Translations under genes and position numbers: made by a program | The notes under the pieces: model-generated | The model's input: only the letters and a program-made list of their open reading frames with translations | What the model was told of the DNA's origin: nothing | The model's database searches: none | Shown: piece after piece, positions 33,634 to 45,065 of the stretch | Layout of the letters: each line of letters starts with the position of its first letter | Position numbering within the stretch: position 1 is the first letter of the stretch | Origin: Melanocharis versteri | Lineage: Eukaryota; Chordata; Aves; Passeriformes; Melanocharitidae | Length of the DNA stretch: 64,000 bases | NCBI GenBank assembly: GCA_013397845.1 | Contig: VZTG01001072.1 | Location: forward strand, 62,001 to 126,000 | Direction of reading: 5' to 3'

Positions 33634-36600
33634 CTGCGGAGAGAGAACTGTGGTTAAAATCATCAGATCATATTGCTGCAACAATACCTTCTGAAACTAT
33701 GCACACTTAATATTAAGCCAGAACTATCTTCTTCTGTGGGATGAGAAAACAAGAAATACAAACCTCACTCAGTTTTGCTTTTATGTACAACTGTACAATG
33801 ATCAGCTAGGCAGACTTGGCTCCTCTGTATTCTTACCTAAAATACTGATTCTTGGACAAAACATTTTTTTAAAACAAATAGAGAAATTAATCAGATTGTG
33901 ATTGGAAAGAAAGATGTTTTATGAGCACCGTATTCCAATGTCTTTTCGTTGCAGTAACAATAAATTGAGAACCTTCCTGACATAATGCTTTAAGACATTT
34001 CTTTCAGCAAAGAAAAAGCACACTGCTCAGAGAATTCAATTTCTGGCTTAAGCCTTCAAAGGCAGTTATTCCAGTTCCATTCGGAAACCAACGCTAGAAA
34101 AACATTTGTGTCTTTTCAAGTTTACTGAGAGCTGCTAAAAATTCATTCTGCTTCAGAAAATACTGTCAGCTGTGTAAATTACCTGTATAATTTCTATGAT
34201 GTACATTATCAATAGAAACAGATTTTCGGGCCAGATGTTTCTTCACAAATATGCACAACTCTACCATACTAAAATTATTTCCTAATATAAAGCAGCTCTG
34301 TACAAGCCTCTTTCACTGAACGATGATGAAAGTTGTACACATCATTTTCTTTGAGGTACATTGGTCCAGACATAGCTAAAAATCTGTTTGCTTCTCACAT
34401 AAAATTACATGTCTGCAAAATTCTGACTACAGGCAGAATAACATCCAGCAAACAAGTTACCATTTTACTGGGTTATTTTCAGAGTAATACCACACTAAAA
34501 CAAATATCAAATGTAGCTGCATAAAACTACCTAACTTACTACTAAACACATCTCTTATGTAAGACTTCATGCCATAAGACCTAACCCAATGACATAAAGT
34601 ACATTAAATTAGTATGACTTAAGTATTATAAATGTTAATGATTCAACATGTAATTTACTGAATAAACAAACAAAAATTATTTTCTTGAAACAAATAAAAC
34701 CCTGAACAACTGCTGCAGCTCAACCATACTGAATATGCACAACTATTAAGCTTAAGCTTCAACAAAACCCACAAATCTACACACACAGAGTGTATTTTAT
34801 AGACCTAGTTTGAAACATTAAATGAAGAATTCAGCTCATGTGTGAAAGCCCACACTGACTTTGAGCTTAAGGCTCAAACACACAACCAAACTGAAATACC
34901 TGGAAGCTAAGTTACATTCCTCTTCAACTAGAAAAGACTCAAGGGCTGACTCAGCTGCCTACACATCAGCACCTACTGCTATTTGAGATGACCTTGGGGA
35001 TCCCTGACACCGAAGGGTGCTGGCAGATATGATACAGGACCCATGGGATATCCACGTATGCGTGCCAAGCTGGAGCAGCAGCTAAGAACTAAATGGCACC
35101 AGGCAGTTCTGCCTGTGCAGCTGAGCAGAGCCCTGAGCAAGCACACACGGCCATTTACCAAGCTTTACACCTTCATGGGAATAGGGGAACTTGCTGAACT
35201 CCTGGGGTTAAGAAATTTCTTATTTTCTTCAACATACTTGTTCAAACAACAAGAATGCAACCAGTTGATTTTGTGTACATTATCTCTATTTAAAGTACAA
35301 ACAACTCCCCTAATCAAGGCCTTTACTACTGAACCATTCTAAAACATTTAATTTCAAGTATGCCACTAGTCCTACTGTGAAACTGATTACCAAGGCTATC
35401 CAATATTTTGCAGCACAAATTTCCAGCACTCCCTAGCAGTGCTGACATATGCTACCCACTTCTTGGCCATCCTTAGTCTACACTCAAGCCCCCAAGGGAA
35501 TAATTACTAACTATGAATTTTCTAGGATAAACAAACGAAGAATTCCCTATCTCCTTCCTCAAGCCATTTGATAGAAAACTCATACCCATGATTCTTCAGG
35601 TTCTAGTATTTCACTTCAATTGCATCTGTTCAGACAAAAGCATAGTTCGATTTAAAAGCAGTTGATTTGTTAGTATAAAGATACATTAGGTTTTAACCAC
35701 CTCAGTTACCTAACAAAAGGTGCTCCACTTCACTACTTTTCAGATTCCCCACAGTTTTGTTTCAGCTTTTCAAGAACAAAGATCAGTTACATGCCCTCAC
35801 AACTCAAAAGTTAGAACACGTTTTATCTTATCTATGAGAAAATTACCCTGCAACTCCATTTTAAGTTTGCTCTGCTAACAAAGACATATTATTTCTGAGC
35901 AACCCCATAGGAGTACATGGGGTGACTCAAATTATGCCAGTTTATTCTTTCATTCGAATTCACGTCTTCTAATAAAAGTACCTACTGAGTAACACATATC
36001 TGTATCTGCAAAGCTGCTCCTTCTAAAAACCTGTAATTGATTTAAGAGTATATATTCACCTGGGGATCCCAAAAATAAAGACAGAAAAAAAATTAAGCCT
36101 GTTAAAGAACCATTCTTATCCATATACCTTTAAAATATTAGCAATGATTCATATTTCCCTACTTGCAAGAATTTTCCTCCAGAAAATGAACCATTGTGAA
36201 TGCAGTCAAGCAAAGAAAAATTAGTATTTTCATCAAAAATGTAAAGACAAAAACCTTTGTATATTTGAGTAAATCCGGTACAGGAGAAAAATTTATCCCA
36301 GCTATTTACTGGGTTTGTTCATCTACTAAATCTTATAATATGTGCATAACTGCTAAAACCCCTTACTTTCAAATAGCTAGCCACTATATTTTAAAAAAAT
36401 GCAATACTTACTTTAGAAAGTAAAAAGGTAGGCAAGAAATATTTCTCACACATGAAAACTTTTTATAATTTTCACTAGCTGTGTTTCCCAAAAAATATTC
36501 TGAAGTGCAAATCTAAAGGAGAAAATATTATCGTAAACATCCATTTCTTGAGGACGTGCACAGCCTTTTGATACAAAAATTTTTATATTAAACTTCCACA

Positions 36601-39600
36601 AATCTCTTATCTGGAATCCAAGTACAATTAAGAAACTGGACAGCATACCCTGGTAGTCTGAATTTAGGTCTTGGAAACTGAAAGTTTTGACCCTCGTTTT
36701 GGTCCAGCCACGATAGGTCTTTGGGTAAGACACAAATGTTTCTGCAGTACAGATAAGACTGAGTTAAGGAACATAAATACTAATTCTAATAGCCAAGCTC
36801 TATTAGCAGTCCAAGACCATTAAACCCTAAATATTTAAACATGTTCACTGACTCATCTGAATGTAAACATTCTTGAAGATTCTCTCTCTAGGAACTTGGC
36901 AAGCAAACAAAAATTTTCAGAACTCCACTTAGTACTTCCTCCCACTTAACTTGAGCATTTATGAATCTCATCTGCTGATTCAAAGGTCTGTCTGCAGCTT
37001 CTTCCCCCTGGACTCTAACCACAGGCTTAGGAAAGATTAAGAAGCAAAAGTCACAGAGAAAAGGGACTTGATGAAACTTTTAGAAAAGGAACCTAACCTT
37101 CTCTGATATTTCTGATTTCTCAGCAGTTTCCTACCAGAGTAGTCATGACATGATGCTAACTTGTCCAAGCAATTTTGCAGGAGAGATCAGATCAGCAATA
37201 TTGCCAACATGTACTCCTGTTGAACAGGTCACATTCCTTTCTAGGAAGACTATTTTCAAAATTATCTTCCTCCTTCATGTACACTGAAATGTCAGTACTA
37301 TACTCAGTGCTGACAATAAATTGACAGAACTCAGCTTGTAATTCATTCTTCCACTGATGTGGCATTTTCCATTACCAAGAAATTGCAGACCTTGAGAAAC
37401 AGCGAGTGGTTGCTTGAAAAACTTCTAACTCCAACTAAAGCATAATCTTCTCTCCTTCCTTTCTTGCTTCACGACACCAGACTGTGAATTCTTTGCCCCT
37501 GACGCAAGCCCCACTGTGTGCCTGCTCATTACACAAGCGAATCAACACACAGTTTAGAGGCTGGATCCAAGAAACTCTTTATTGGCTCCATCTCCATAGG
37601 CAAAACTTCAGTCAAAAGCATCTTCTCAAACACCACCTCTTTTTTGGCATAATATCCAGTTCCACCTGTTGGCTCCAGGGATGGACCTCCAGCATGACCC
37701 CACTGAAGTCTCCAGAGGTTCACATGCAGAATGGATATCCTAAGTGATGGTAAGACAAGTGCTCATATTAAGTTTCTTTAGTTTTCTCATTCCTATTCCA
37801 GTTACTTTTCCCCCTTTAGAAGTATCTATCACCATCACTGATGTAGAGTGGTGGGTTGTTGACCAACCAGCAACAAGAGTGCAAGCAACTGGAAAAAACC
37901 ATCATCACCCACCAGAAGGAAAATATTTAAAGAAGAAATAAAAAAATAAAATTCTTTTCTCCTTCTACAAACCCTAGAGTCAATCAGAAAAAAATAACCC
38001 ACAGCTTTGGCTATCCATCTACTTGACTTTTAAAAAAAGAAGATTTGAAGAAAGTGGCTGGCAACTACTAAGAAAGAGAAGCTATATAATAAACAAATGA
38101 AAGACAGAAATACAAAGACAAGAACACAGTAATGTTTATTCAAAAATTAAAACCTCCAGTAGACTTACTGAAATGTCAAAGTCAGCAGCTAAGAAAGCCT
38201 GATAAGAAAAGTTCAATCAAAACACATTTTCACTCAAAAGTATTTACACTCCTTTCTACACATGCAAAAATACCTATTGAAGGCAAACAAGTGTTTCAGA
38301 TCACGGAAACAATGCAAGAATTACTTTCAGTGCTGAAAAGTATTATAGGAAGATGCTGGAGTCATCTTCACATAATCACTGGTCTACTTCTCCAGTAAAA
38401 GGAAAAAAAATATAATGAGCATTATCTCCAGACCTTGAGATGTGTTAAAATAATCAAACAGTTCATCAGTCTCTTGGGAACAAGATGTCATTCCTGCATC
38501 AAAATCTAACCTAATGTAATCCAATGTAACCTACATCTAACATGAGATGCTAAAGAAAAACATCTATTTACAATTTTGATGTGGCTAATCCAAGATTTCA
38601 GAAAATTAACTTGAAAAGTTCCTTCTCTTTGCTGAATTGTTAGCCAAACTCTAAATACACTTCAGTTCCTGTTATCCCTATAGACACACAAACAAAATAA
38701 AATACAACTGATGCAACTGTTGGCTCTTGCCTATTTTATATTCTGCATAAAACTTCATTTACCATACAACTGATCTGGTAGAATTGAAAACTTATCTTCA
38801 TTTTGACCTTCCAACACGAGAGGTCACGGAACCAGCTTTAGGGAAACAAAATTAATCCAAAGATTCAGTTTAAGAAAAAACAACTTTCTTAAAAATACTG
38901 ACCATGCAACAGAATAAAACAATTCAAAATAGTGCAGTAAATACACAAAAGAAACAGCTAATTTTTTTTATATAAGGTTAAAGAATTGTAGTACAGAAAA
39001 TATTAAAGCTTTAAGAACTTAAGAAGCACCAACAGGTCAGCTGTTCAGCATAAATCATGTACCAGCTTCAGATGTCTGGTGGCATTGTACCTGTGTGTGG
39101 GAGTCTGACAAAGTCAGAATTTACCTAGGTATATACATCACACACACATACCTATAAATGCATATCTAAAAATAATATAAATTATACACACACACACATA
39201 TACACGTCACAGGTATTATATACTTGGAGCTAAGAATTCTGATTGTTAAAGCTCTTAATGCTGTCCGCATGTGAATGTACTGCATGTTACAGAAGAGAGA
39301 TAAAACAGTAAATAGAATCTGTATGCAAAAACAAAGTTACCCCACTTCCTCTACCAACAAATGATACTCTTAAATACCCAAATGTACCGCCCCAGTCTTC
39401 TGATACTGGAACTACTGAACGCTAAGTGGCAAGAGCATTGGATCAGACATAACACACACAGGTTTCCCAACCCTTAAAAAATAATTAAGAGAAATAATGT
39501 TATTCTTTCAAGGTAAAAGTCTGAGCATCTAACGTTACGTCTACCCACTGCAGTAGCCTCCTCCCAACTGCAACAGATTATATTCACCATGATGCCAAGG

Positions 39601-40220
39601 CCATTTTACCTCAACTTTATCACTCAGTGATCTTATTTCTATTATTGTTTTCACTTACCTGATTAAAGAAGTTTAAAAAAACAATTGTCTGTAACTAACT
39701 CAGAATTACTTCTGCCAGTTCTTACTGTCGAATTGGCACTTTGCTTCTTCATTTTCACTTTGCTTAACGACCCTTTTCCTAGTCTTTATTTCTAAAATCC
39801 TTTTTGATGGTTAGAAGTTCTTTACAATAGACCTTTTAAAAATTTTTTTGGATATAAAATCCAGATAGATTCTACCTTTGGCTTAAAACAGCTTTCTACC
39901 TTCTTTACCTCTAGGGCCCTCAGGGCTCATGTACAACCAACACTAATTAATCCTCCTGATTTTTCCAAGTTTGCCCTTCTGAAACTAAGAATTTCAAACC
40001 TGTTTAGTCACCTAATTTATTTCTATTTATCTAATCTAATTAAAAATGTGATCCGAGATCACAAGCTGACTAATGAGCCACCTTTTCCCAGAATTTTCAC
40101 ACCGGTTACCTGAGAGCAAGTCTAAGGCAATTCAGTGCTTATTTGGCAAGCTGCCAGCAGTTGTATGTAAGATCATCTGGATCACTGTATGTCTAAATGA
40201 TGCCATCATCTGTGTCCATT
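33634..40220 (-). other. RCBTB2: Probable RCBTB2 5' intron
   Basis: AT-rich sequence between the first coding exon's acceptor and the upstream CpG island. No coding exon recognised. A CA/TA-rich low-complexity patch lies at 39128-39206. It is called intron because the first coding exon begins with a clear splice acceptor, so at least one upstream noncoding exon must exist. Confidence 0.6.
39128..39206. repeat. CA/TA-rich low-complexity patch
   Basis: Interrupted (CA)n and (TA)n runs, including two stretches of five or six CA units. Confidence 0.75.
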
Positions 40221-40597
40221 GGTTGCTCAGCCTGGAGAAGAAGAGTCTCCAGGGAGACCTCACTGTGGCCTTTCAGTACTTGAAGGGAGCTTATAAAAAA
40301 GAGGGAGGGTAACTTCTTACACAGGCAGATATCGATTGGACAAGGGGGGAGGGCTTTAAACTATAAGAGGACAGAATCAGATCAGATCCTAGAAGAAATT
40401 CTTCACTCAGACAGTGGTGAGGGCATGAACAGTTTGCCAAGAAAAGTTGTGGATGCCTCATCCCTGGCAGTGTTCAAGGCCACTGGATGGGGCCGGGGGC
40501 AACCTGGTCTAGTGAACAGCATTCCTGCCCATGGCAGGGGGGTTGAAACCAGATAATCTTTAAGGTCCCTTCCAACTCAAACCATTCTGTGAGTCTA
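40221..40597 (+). mobile_element. CR1 LINE 3' fragment, about 377 bp
   Basis: Well preserved CR1: CTCAGCCTGGAGAAGAAGAG, ACTTGAAGGGAGCTTATAAA, GAAATTCTTCACTCAGACAG, CATCCCTGGCAGTGTTCAAG, CCTGCCCATGGCAGG and a terminal CCATTCTGTGAGTCT. The most complete copy in the window. Confidence 0.94.
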
Positions 40598-40935
40598 CAG
40601 TCTACGAAAGAAATCCATCTGTGACATAATTCCTGACAGTATCTCTCAGTAAGCGATATCCTTATACAAATCCAACTCCTGCAGTCTATAGCAGACACCA
40701 TCAAAAGCTCTTAAAATTTTCTTGTCTCAAAGCAATAACATGCTTGACTCTTTCTCTTTATCCACACAGTCTCTTCCTGCTACTTCATGGTCCACCACAT
40801 CATTCACATTCTGCATATACTGTCACATTTATTTCCTATATCTGGACAGTATTACCTCTTCTGTCAACACTGAGCAGGACGATTGTTTCTAAATGTTGCC
40901 TTTACCCAGTGCTTGCTTTCACATCCTCCAATGTG

Positions 40936-41263
40936 GAATCATAGAATGATTTGGGTTGGAAGGGACCATAAAGATCATTTCATTCCAACCCCTACCATGG
41001 GCAGGGACACCTTCCACTAGACCAGGTTGCTCAGAGCTCCATGCAACCTGGCCTTGAACACTGCCAGGGATGGGGCACCCACAACTTCTCTGGGCAACCT
41101 GTTCCAGTGCCTCACCAACCACAGTGAAGATTTTTTTTCTTAACATCTAATCTAAATGCACTCCATTCCAATTTGAACGCGTTCCCCCTTGTCCTGCTAC
41201 TACATTCTCTTGTAAATACTCTTGGCCCCATCTTTCCTGTGAGCTCCCTTCATGTCCTGCAAG
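40936..41263 (-). mobile_element. CR1 LINE 3' fragment, inverted
   Basis: Begins GGAATCATAGAATGATTTGG and runs through CCATGGGCAGGGACACCTTC and CTGGGCAACCTGTTCCAGTG. This is the reverse complement of a CR1 3' end, tail-to-tail with the copy at 40221-40597. Confidence 0.93.
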
Positions 41264-41590
41264 GCAAATCGGTTCATCGGCCCAAATGGTTTCTGATGGT
41301 GCACATGCATCACGCCCTACAGACCTCACCCCATTCGTAACCTGAGTAAAACCACTTTGCTGACTGCGCCCGATATTAGAAATTTCACCTGCCCAAGGAA
41401 ACACAGCAAAACCCTCCCATTTCCCACACAATAAATAAACGGTGCTTGGCTTCCAAAGTAACCCTTCTTTCCCTTAAAACCATAACCGGCGGCCAAGCCC
41501 GGCTCGCCTGTAGCGCCGCCGCCACCATCACACCTCTGCGCACCTGCGGGCAGCGCGCACCGCACCGACGGGACTCCTGACGGAAGCGAG

Positions 41591-41639
41591 CACACACAGA
41601 CACAGACACACAGACAGACAGACAGACACACAGACACAC
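41591..41639. repeat. (CA)n/(CAGA)n microsatellite in the CpG island
   Basis: About 49 bp of alternating ACACAG and ACAG units next to the putative first exon donor. The repeat gives a false valine/cysteine-rich open frame on -. Confidence 0.85.
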
Positions 41640-41648
41640 CGCCATCCC

Positions 41649-41735
41649 CGTCATCGGCCATTTACAGACCGGGTGCCTGAGAAACGAGGCCCCGGGGAGC
41701 GCAGCCCCAGCCCGGCCCAGCACACGCAGCACGGA
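41649..41735 (+). repeat. 87-bp segment, left copy
   Basis: Starts CGTCATCGGCC and ends GCAGCACGGA. It recurs at 42330-42416 with one difference (GGGTGCC here, GGGCGCC there). Located just before the N gap. Confidence 0.95.
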
Positions 41736-41740
41736 CGGGC

Positions 41741-42134
41741 NNNNNNNNNNNNNNNNNNNNNNNNNNNNNNNNNNNNNNNNNNNNNNNNNNNNNNNNNNNN
41801 NNNNNNNNNNNNNNNNNNNNNNNNNNNNNNNNNNNNNNNNNNNNNNNNNNNNNNNNNNNNNNNNNNNNNNNNNNNNNNNNNNNNNNNNNNNNNNNNNNNN
41901 NNNNNNNNNNNNNNNNNNNNNNNNNNNNNNNNNNNNNNNNNNNNNNNNNNNNNNNNNNNNNNNNNNNNNNNNNNNNNNNNNNNNNNNNNNNNNNNNNNNN
42001 NNNNNNNNNNNNNNNNNNNNNNNNNNNNNNNNNNNNNNNNNNNNNNNNNNNNNNNNNNNNNNNNNNNNNNNNNNNNNNNNNNNNNNNNNNNNNNNNNNNN
42101 NNNNNNNNNNNNNNNNNNNNNNNNNNNNNNNNNN
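41741..42134. other. Assembly gap of 394 N
   Basis: Run of undetermined bases inside the CpG island. Long open frames drawn across it are artefacts. Confidence 1.
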
Positions 42135-42329
42135 AGCGGCGGTGCCGGCGGCCGGGCGCAGCTGCGGGGGCGCTCCCAGGGCCTGGCGCTGGGGATGGCA
42201 CGGCTGCTTCGGGAAGAGTCGTGCCCAGAGCCAGCGCGGCGCCGGGGGACACACCGCCCCTTCCCGCCGCCGAGTCACAGGGTCAGTTAGCTTGGAAAAG
42301 AGGCCGTGGGTGCAACCTGTGACCCAGCN

Positions 42330-42416
42330 CGTCATCGGCCATTTACAGACCGGGCGCCTGAGAAACGAGGCCCCGGGGAGCGCAGCCCCAGCCCGGCCCA
42401 GCACACGCAGCACGGA
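42330..42416 (+). repeat. 87-bp segment, right copy, bounded by single Ns
   Basis: 86 of 87 bases match 41649-41735. A lone N stands immediately before it (42329) and immediately after it (42417). It interrupts otherwise unrelated sequence. Confidence 0.95.
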
Positions 42417-42429
42417 NCAACCAGACCGG

Positions 42430-42535
42430 GGCGCTGAGTGCCACATCGAGTCTTCCCTTAAACACCTCCAGGGACGGGGACTCCACCAGCTCCCTGGGCG
42501 GCCCGTTCCAGGCTGTTGCCTGGGCCAAAATACAC
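42430..42535 (-). mobile_element. CR1 LINE fragment
   Basis: Reverse-complement CR1 internal segment: AGTGCCACATC, CACCTCCAGGGACGGGGACT and CCTGGGCGGCCCGTTCCAGG. Its left end is cut at the patched segment. Confidence 0.8.
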
Positions 42536-43274
42536 GTGTCAGCCACACACCGAGAGGCATACAGTCGTAGACTGTTGCGGGAATGTTAAATATTGTTGTG
42601 TTGTTCCAACGTGCAATAATTTCTCTTTTTTTGCCAAAGGAAGTGAGGGGGTAGTAAGTATTCTATTTCTCCTATGACTTATGTTTAAAATTAAGCACCC
42701 CCAAGGAGGATAGACTTCGTAAGTTTTCCTGAAAGCAACAACCTGTCTGTTTTGCTTGGTTGTGTCTCTTACCTTGAGTGTGACAATTGCCTGCTGTTTT
42801 GCCGTGGGAAATACTCAGAGACCCTTGCTGCCATACCCAGTGATATTGCTACATGGTTGCTGTGGGAGCCTTATTCAGAACGAGGAAGTTTGCTCTGGAG
42901 CTAAGGAACTGACTTCCTATCAAAAACTGAATTCCTTTATAACCTAGGGAAGGTCTCAGTTTTTCTTGTGGGAATGACAGCTTTGTAAGGATGTTTTGAC
43001 ATGTTAAAGATTGATGTACTCAGATGCAGGCCTTTGGCTGTCCAAAAATGAGGTTTGTGTAAGGACCTAAAGTTGCGAAAGACCTGTCCTTAGAGGTACC
43101 AAAGGAGCAGAGATTCCGTGCGTGTGTGTTCTCCATACTTGCTATGTTGCATGGCAGTCTCAGTCTATGGGCTACACGTGCCTTCCATCCCATTCTTCCC
43201 CTACATCATGCCCGAAGTGCCTGCAGAGCTGGGCTGACTACCAGTGCTCTTCCCTGACGTGCTCCCCAATGCAC

Positions 43275-43422
43275 GGAATCAGAGAATCACAGAATGGTTT
43301 GGGTTGGAAGGAGCCCTAAAGACCATCCAGTTCCCATTCCCCTGCCAGAGGCAAAGCTGTCTTCCACTAGACCAAGTGGCTCAAAGTCCCATCTAGCCTG
43401 GCCTTGCTGGATCCCAGATGGG
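43275..43422 (-). mobile_element. CR1 LINE 3' fragment
   Basis: GGAATCAGAGAATCACAGAA, TGGTTTGGGTTGGAAGGAGC, CTTCCACTAGACCAAGTGG and CTAGCCTGGCCTTG: the reverse complement of a CR1 tail. Confidence 0.9.
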
Positions 43423-44470
43423 TGTGTAAGTGTAATAAAATACCTAATGATTTCAGCCAAGCAGACAGTGGTAGCAAAACCCAGTGGAAGCTGAAGCTAT
43501 GCATTTTCAGACTGGCAGTAAAGCAAAGAGTAATTGTCTCCTAAAACGAGTTTCATCTTGGGCTGTGAGCTGTGTATTGATTCTTCAGTGCATATTTTAA
43601 AACAATACTGGATATTTTTCTAGAAGTTATGCTTGATTTGACTCACGGAAGTGCTGTGTACTGCATTAGGCTGAAGGTCACACTTAAGAGCAGTGGAACA
43701 GGGGGTGTATTTGATCCTCTGAAACAAAATGCAGTTTGATATGGTGAAGCCCTTAAATCTAGAAGCAATAGACGTGGATCTACAAACAGAGAAACTGCAT
43801 TCTGGGACGTTTAGCTAAAGGATTGAGTTCAGTGAACAACAGCTGAATGCCAGAGGATGTAGAAGTGAAAAAGGCTAATTTCATTCATGAATGTGCCAAG
43901 ACAGGAATCAACAGTAATTAAAAGTTAATTTGCATCCAGTAATTAATATTTTAGACCAGCTATTAGGATGCTGCATATAATGTCACTATACATTTTGACA
44001 GGGACATTGAAAATAGGATAGGCTGCATGAAGATGACCAATGGTTTGAAAATAAGAGATAGCTAAAGGGATTATTTGTTTAGCTTATTGAAAACAATTTA
44101 AAGGTAATTGCAGTTTATAGCTTCCTTACAATGAGAAAACACTAGGTACTGAGTGGCATTTTAATTTAATGGGAAAAAAAAACATAATAAGAAGCAGTGG
44201 AGAGATATTAAGGCCTCGGGAGTTCAAACTAGAAATGGTGCACAAATTTCTGACAGTGAAAGTGGAAAGCGGCCTCCATTTTTTTATGCCTTCAAGTAAA
44301 AACCTGATCCAGTTATTTCTGCCTTTCCTTACATGCTGTTTGTTGAACTCCTGTCTCATTTTCTTCCTTTCATTTGAACTGTCCCTGGGTTGTTTTTCTT
44401 CTTTCCTAAATGTAATGCCAAATTTAGAACTCAGCAGCAATGAATGGAAGGGAATTGGAATGGAAAGGAA

Positions 44471-44550
44471 TGCTCATTGCAGGGGGGCTGGACTAGATGA
44501 CCTTTAAAGGTCCCTTCCAACCCAAAACTGTTCTGTGATTGTATGATTCT
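44471..44550 (+). mobile_element. CR1 LINE 3' end, short
   Basis: GGGCTGGACTAGATGACC, AGGTCCCTTCCAACCC and the terminal TTCTGTGATTGTATGATTCT octamers. Confidence 0.88.
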
Positions 44551-44883
44551 AATATGTGCCTTTCTCATCTTACAAGCAGTTTGTAGCTCCTTCCAATATT
44601 TCAATTAATGACTAGGATGATGCTCATTCCATTTTTGTCTGACATGAAGCTGCGAAGGACTGATGGTGCACTGCAAGGCAGTCTAATTTTAGCTTATACA
44701 GTAGCATCACATCACTGCAAAGCAGGTAAACCTCATACTGGGATGTCCAAAAATAGCATCTTAAGACAGAAAAGAGACATTGCCAGGTTGTGAGAAAATG
44801 CTACTGCAAAGAGCAAGGAGAATTTTTCATCACTGCATGATCAGGAACAGAATTGAAGTAAAGCAGATTCATCTTTGGCATCA

Positions 44884-45065
44884 GGGAAAAACGTTCTCAC
44901 AGTGATGGTAAGGAAGTTGGGAATAGATTGCCCAGTGAGGTTGTAGTTTCCATGATTTGAGACTGTAGACCAGAAGTAAAGTAACTTTTGTTGATCTTAA
45001 GTCAGGTCATGAAAATTGATCAGATGACCTGTTGAAGTCCTTTCCACTTTTAGGATTCTATCATT
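44884..45065 (+). mobile_element. Decayed CR1-like fragment
   Basis: Diverged match to CR1: GGAAAAACGTTCTCACAGTG, GATTGCCCAGTGAGGTTGTA, GATGACCTGTTGAAGTCC and AGGATTCTATCAT. Less certain because of the substitutions. Confidence 0.55.

Larger units (their letters stand above)
41385..42320. promoter_or_regulatory. RCBTB2: CpG island, likely RCBTB2 promoter
   Basis: GC- and CpG-rich sequence at about 41480-41740 and 42135-42300 on both sides of the N gap, in an otherwise AT-rich region 8 kb upstream of the first coding exon. On the - strand a plausible noncoding first exon could end CCCGCAG|GTGCGC at 41544. The island position and the need for an upstream exon support a promoter. The exact start site cannot be read because of the gap. 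Confidence 0.55.

Noticed and set aside
41385..42560. Open frames of 196-391 residues through the CpG island
   Set aside because: Most of their length is translated Ns, and the rest is GC-rich and microsatellite sequence.
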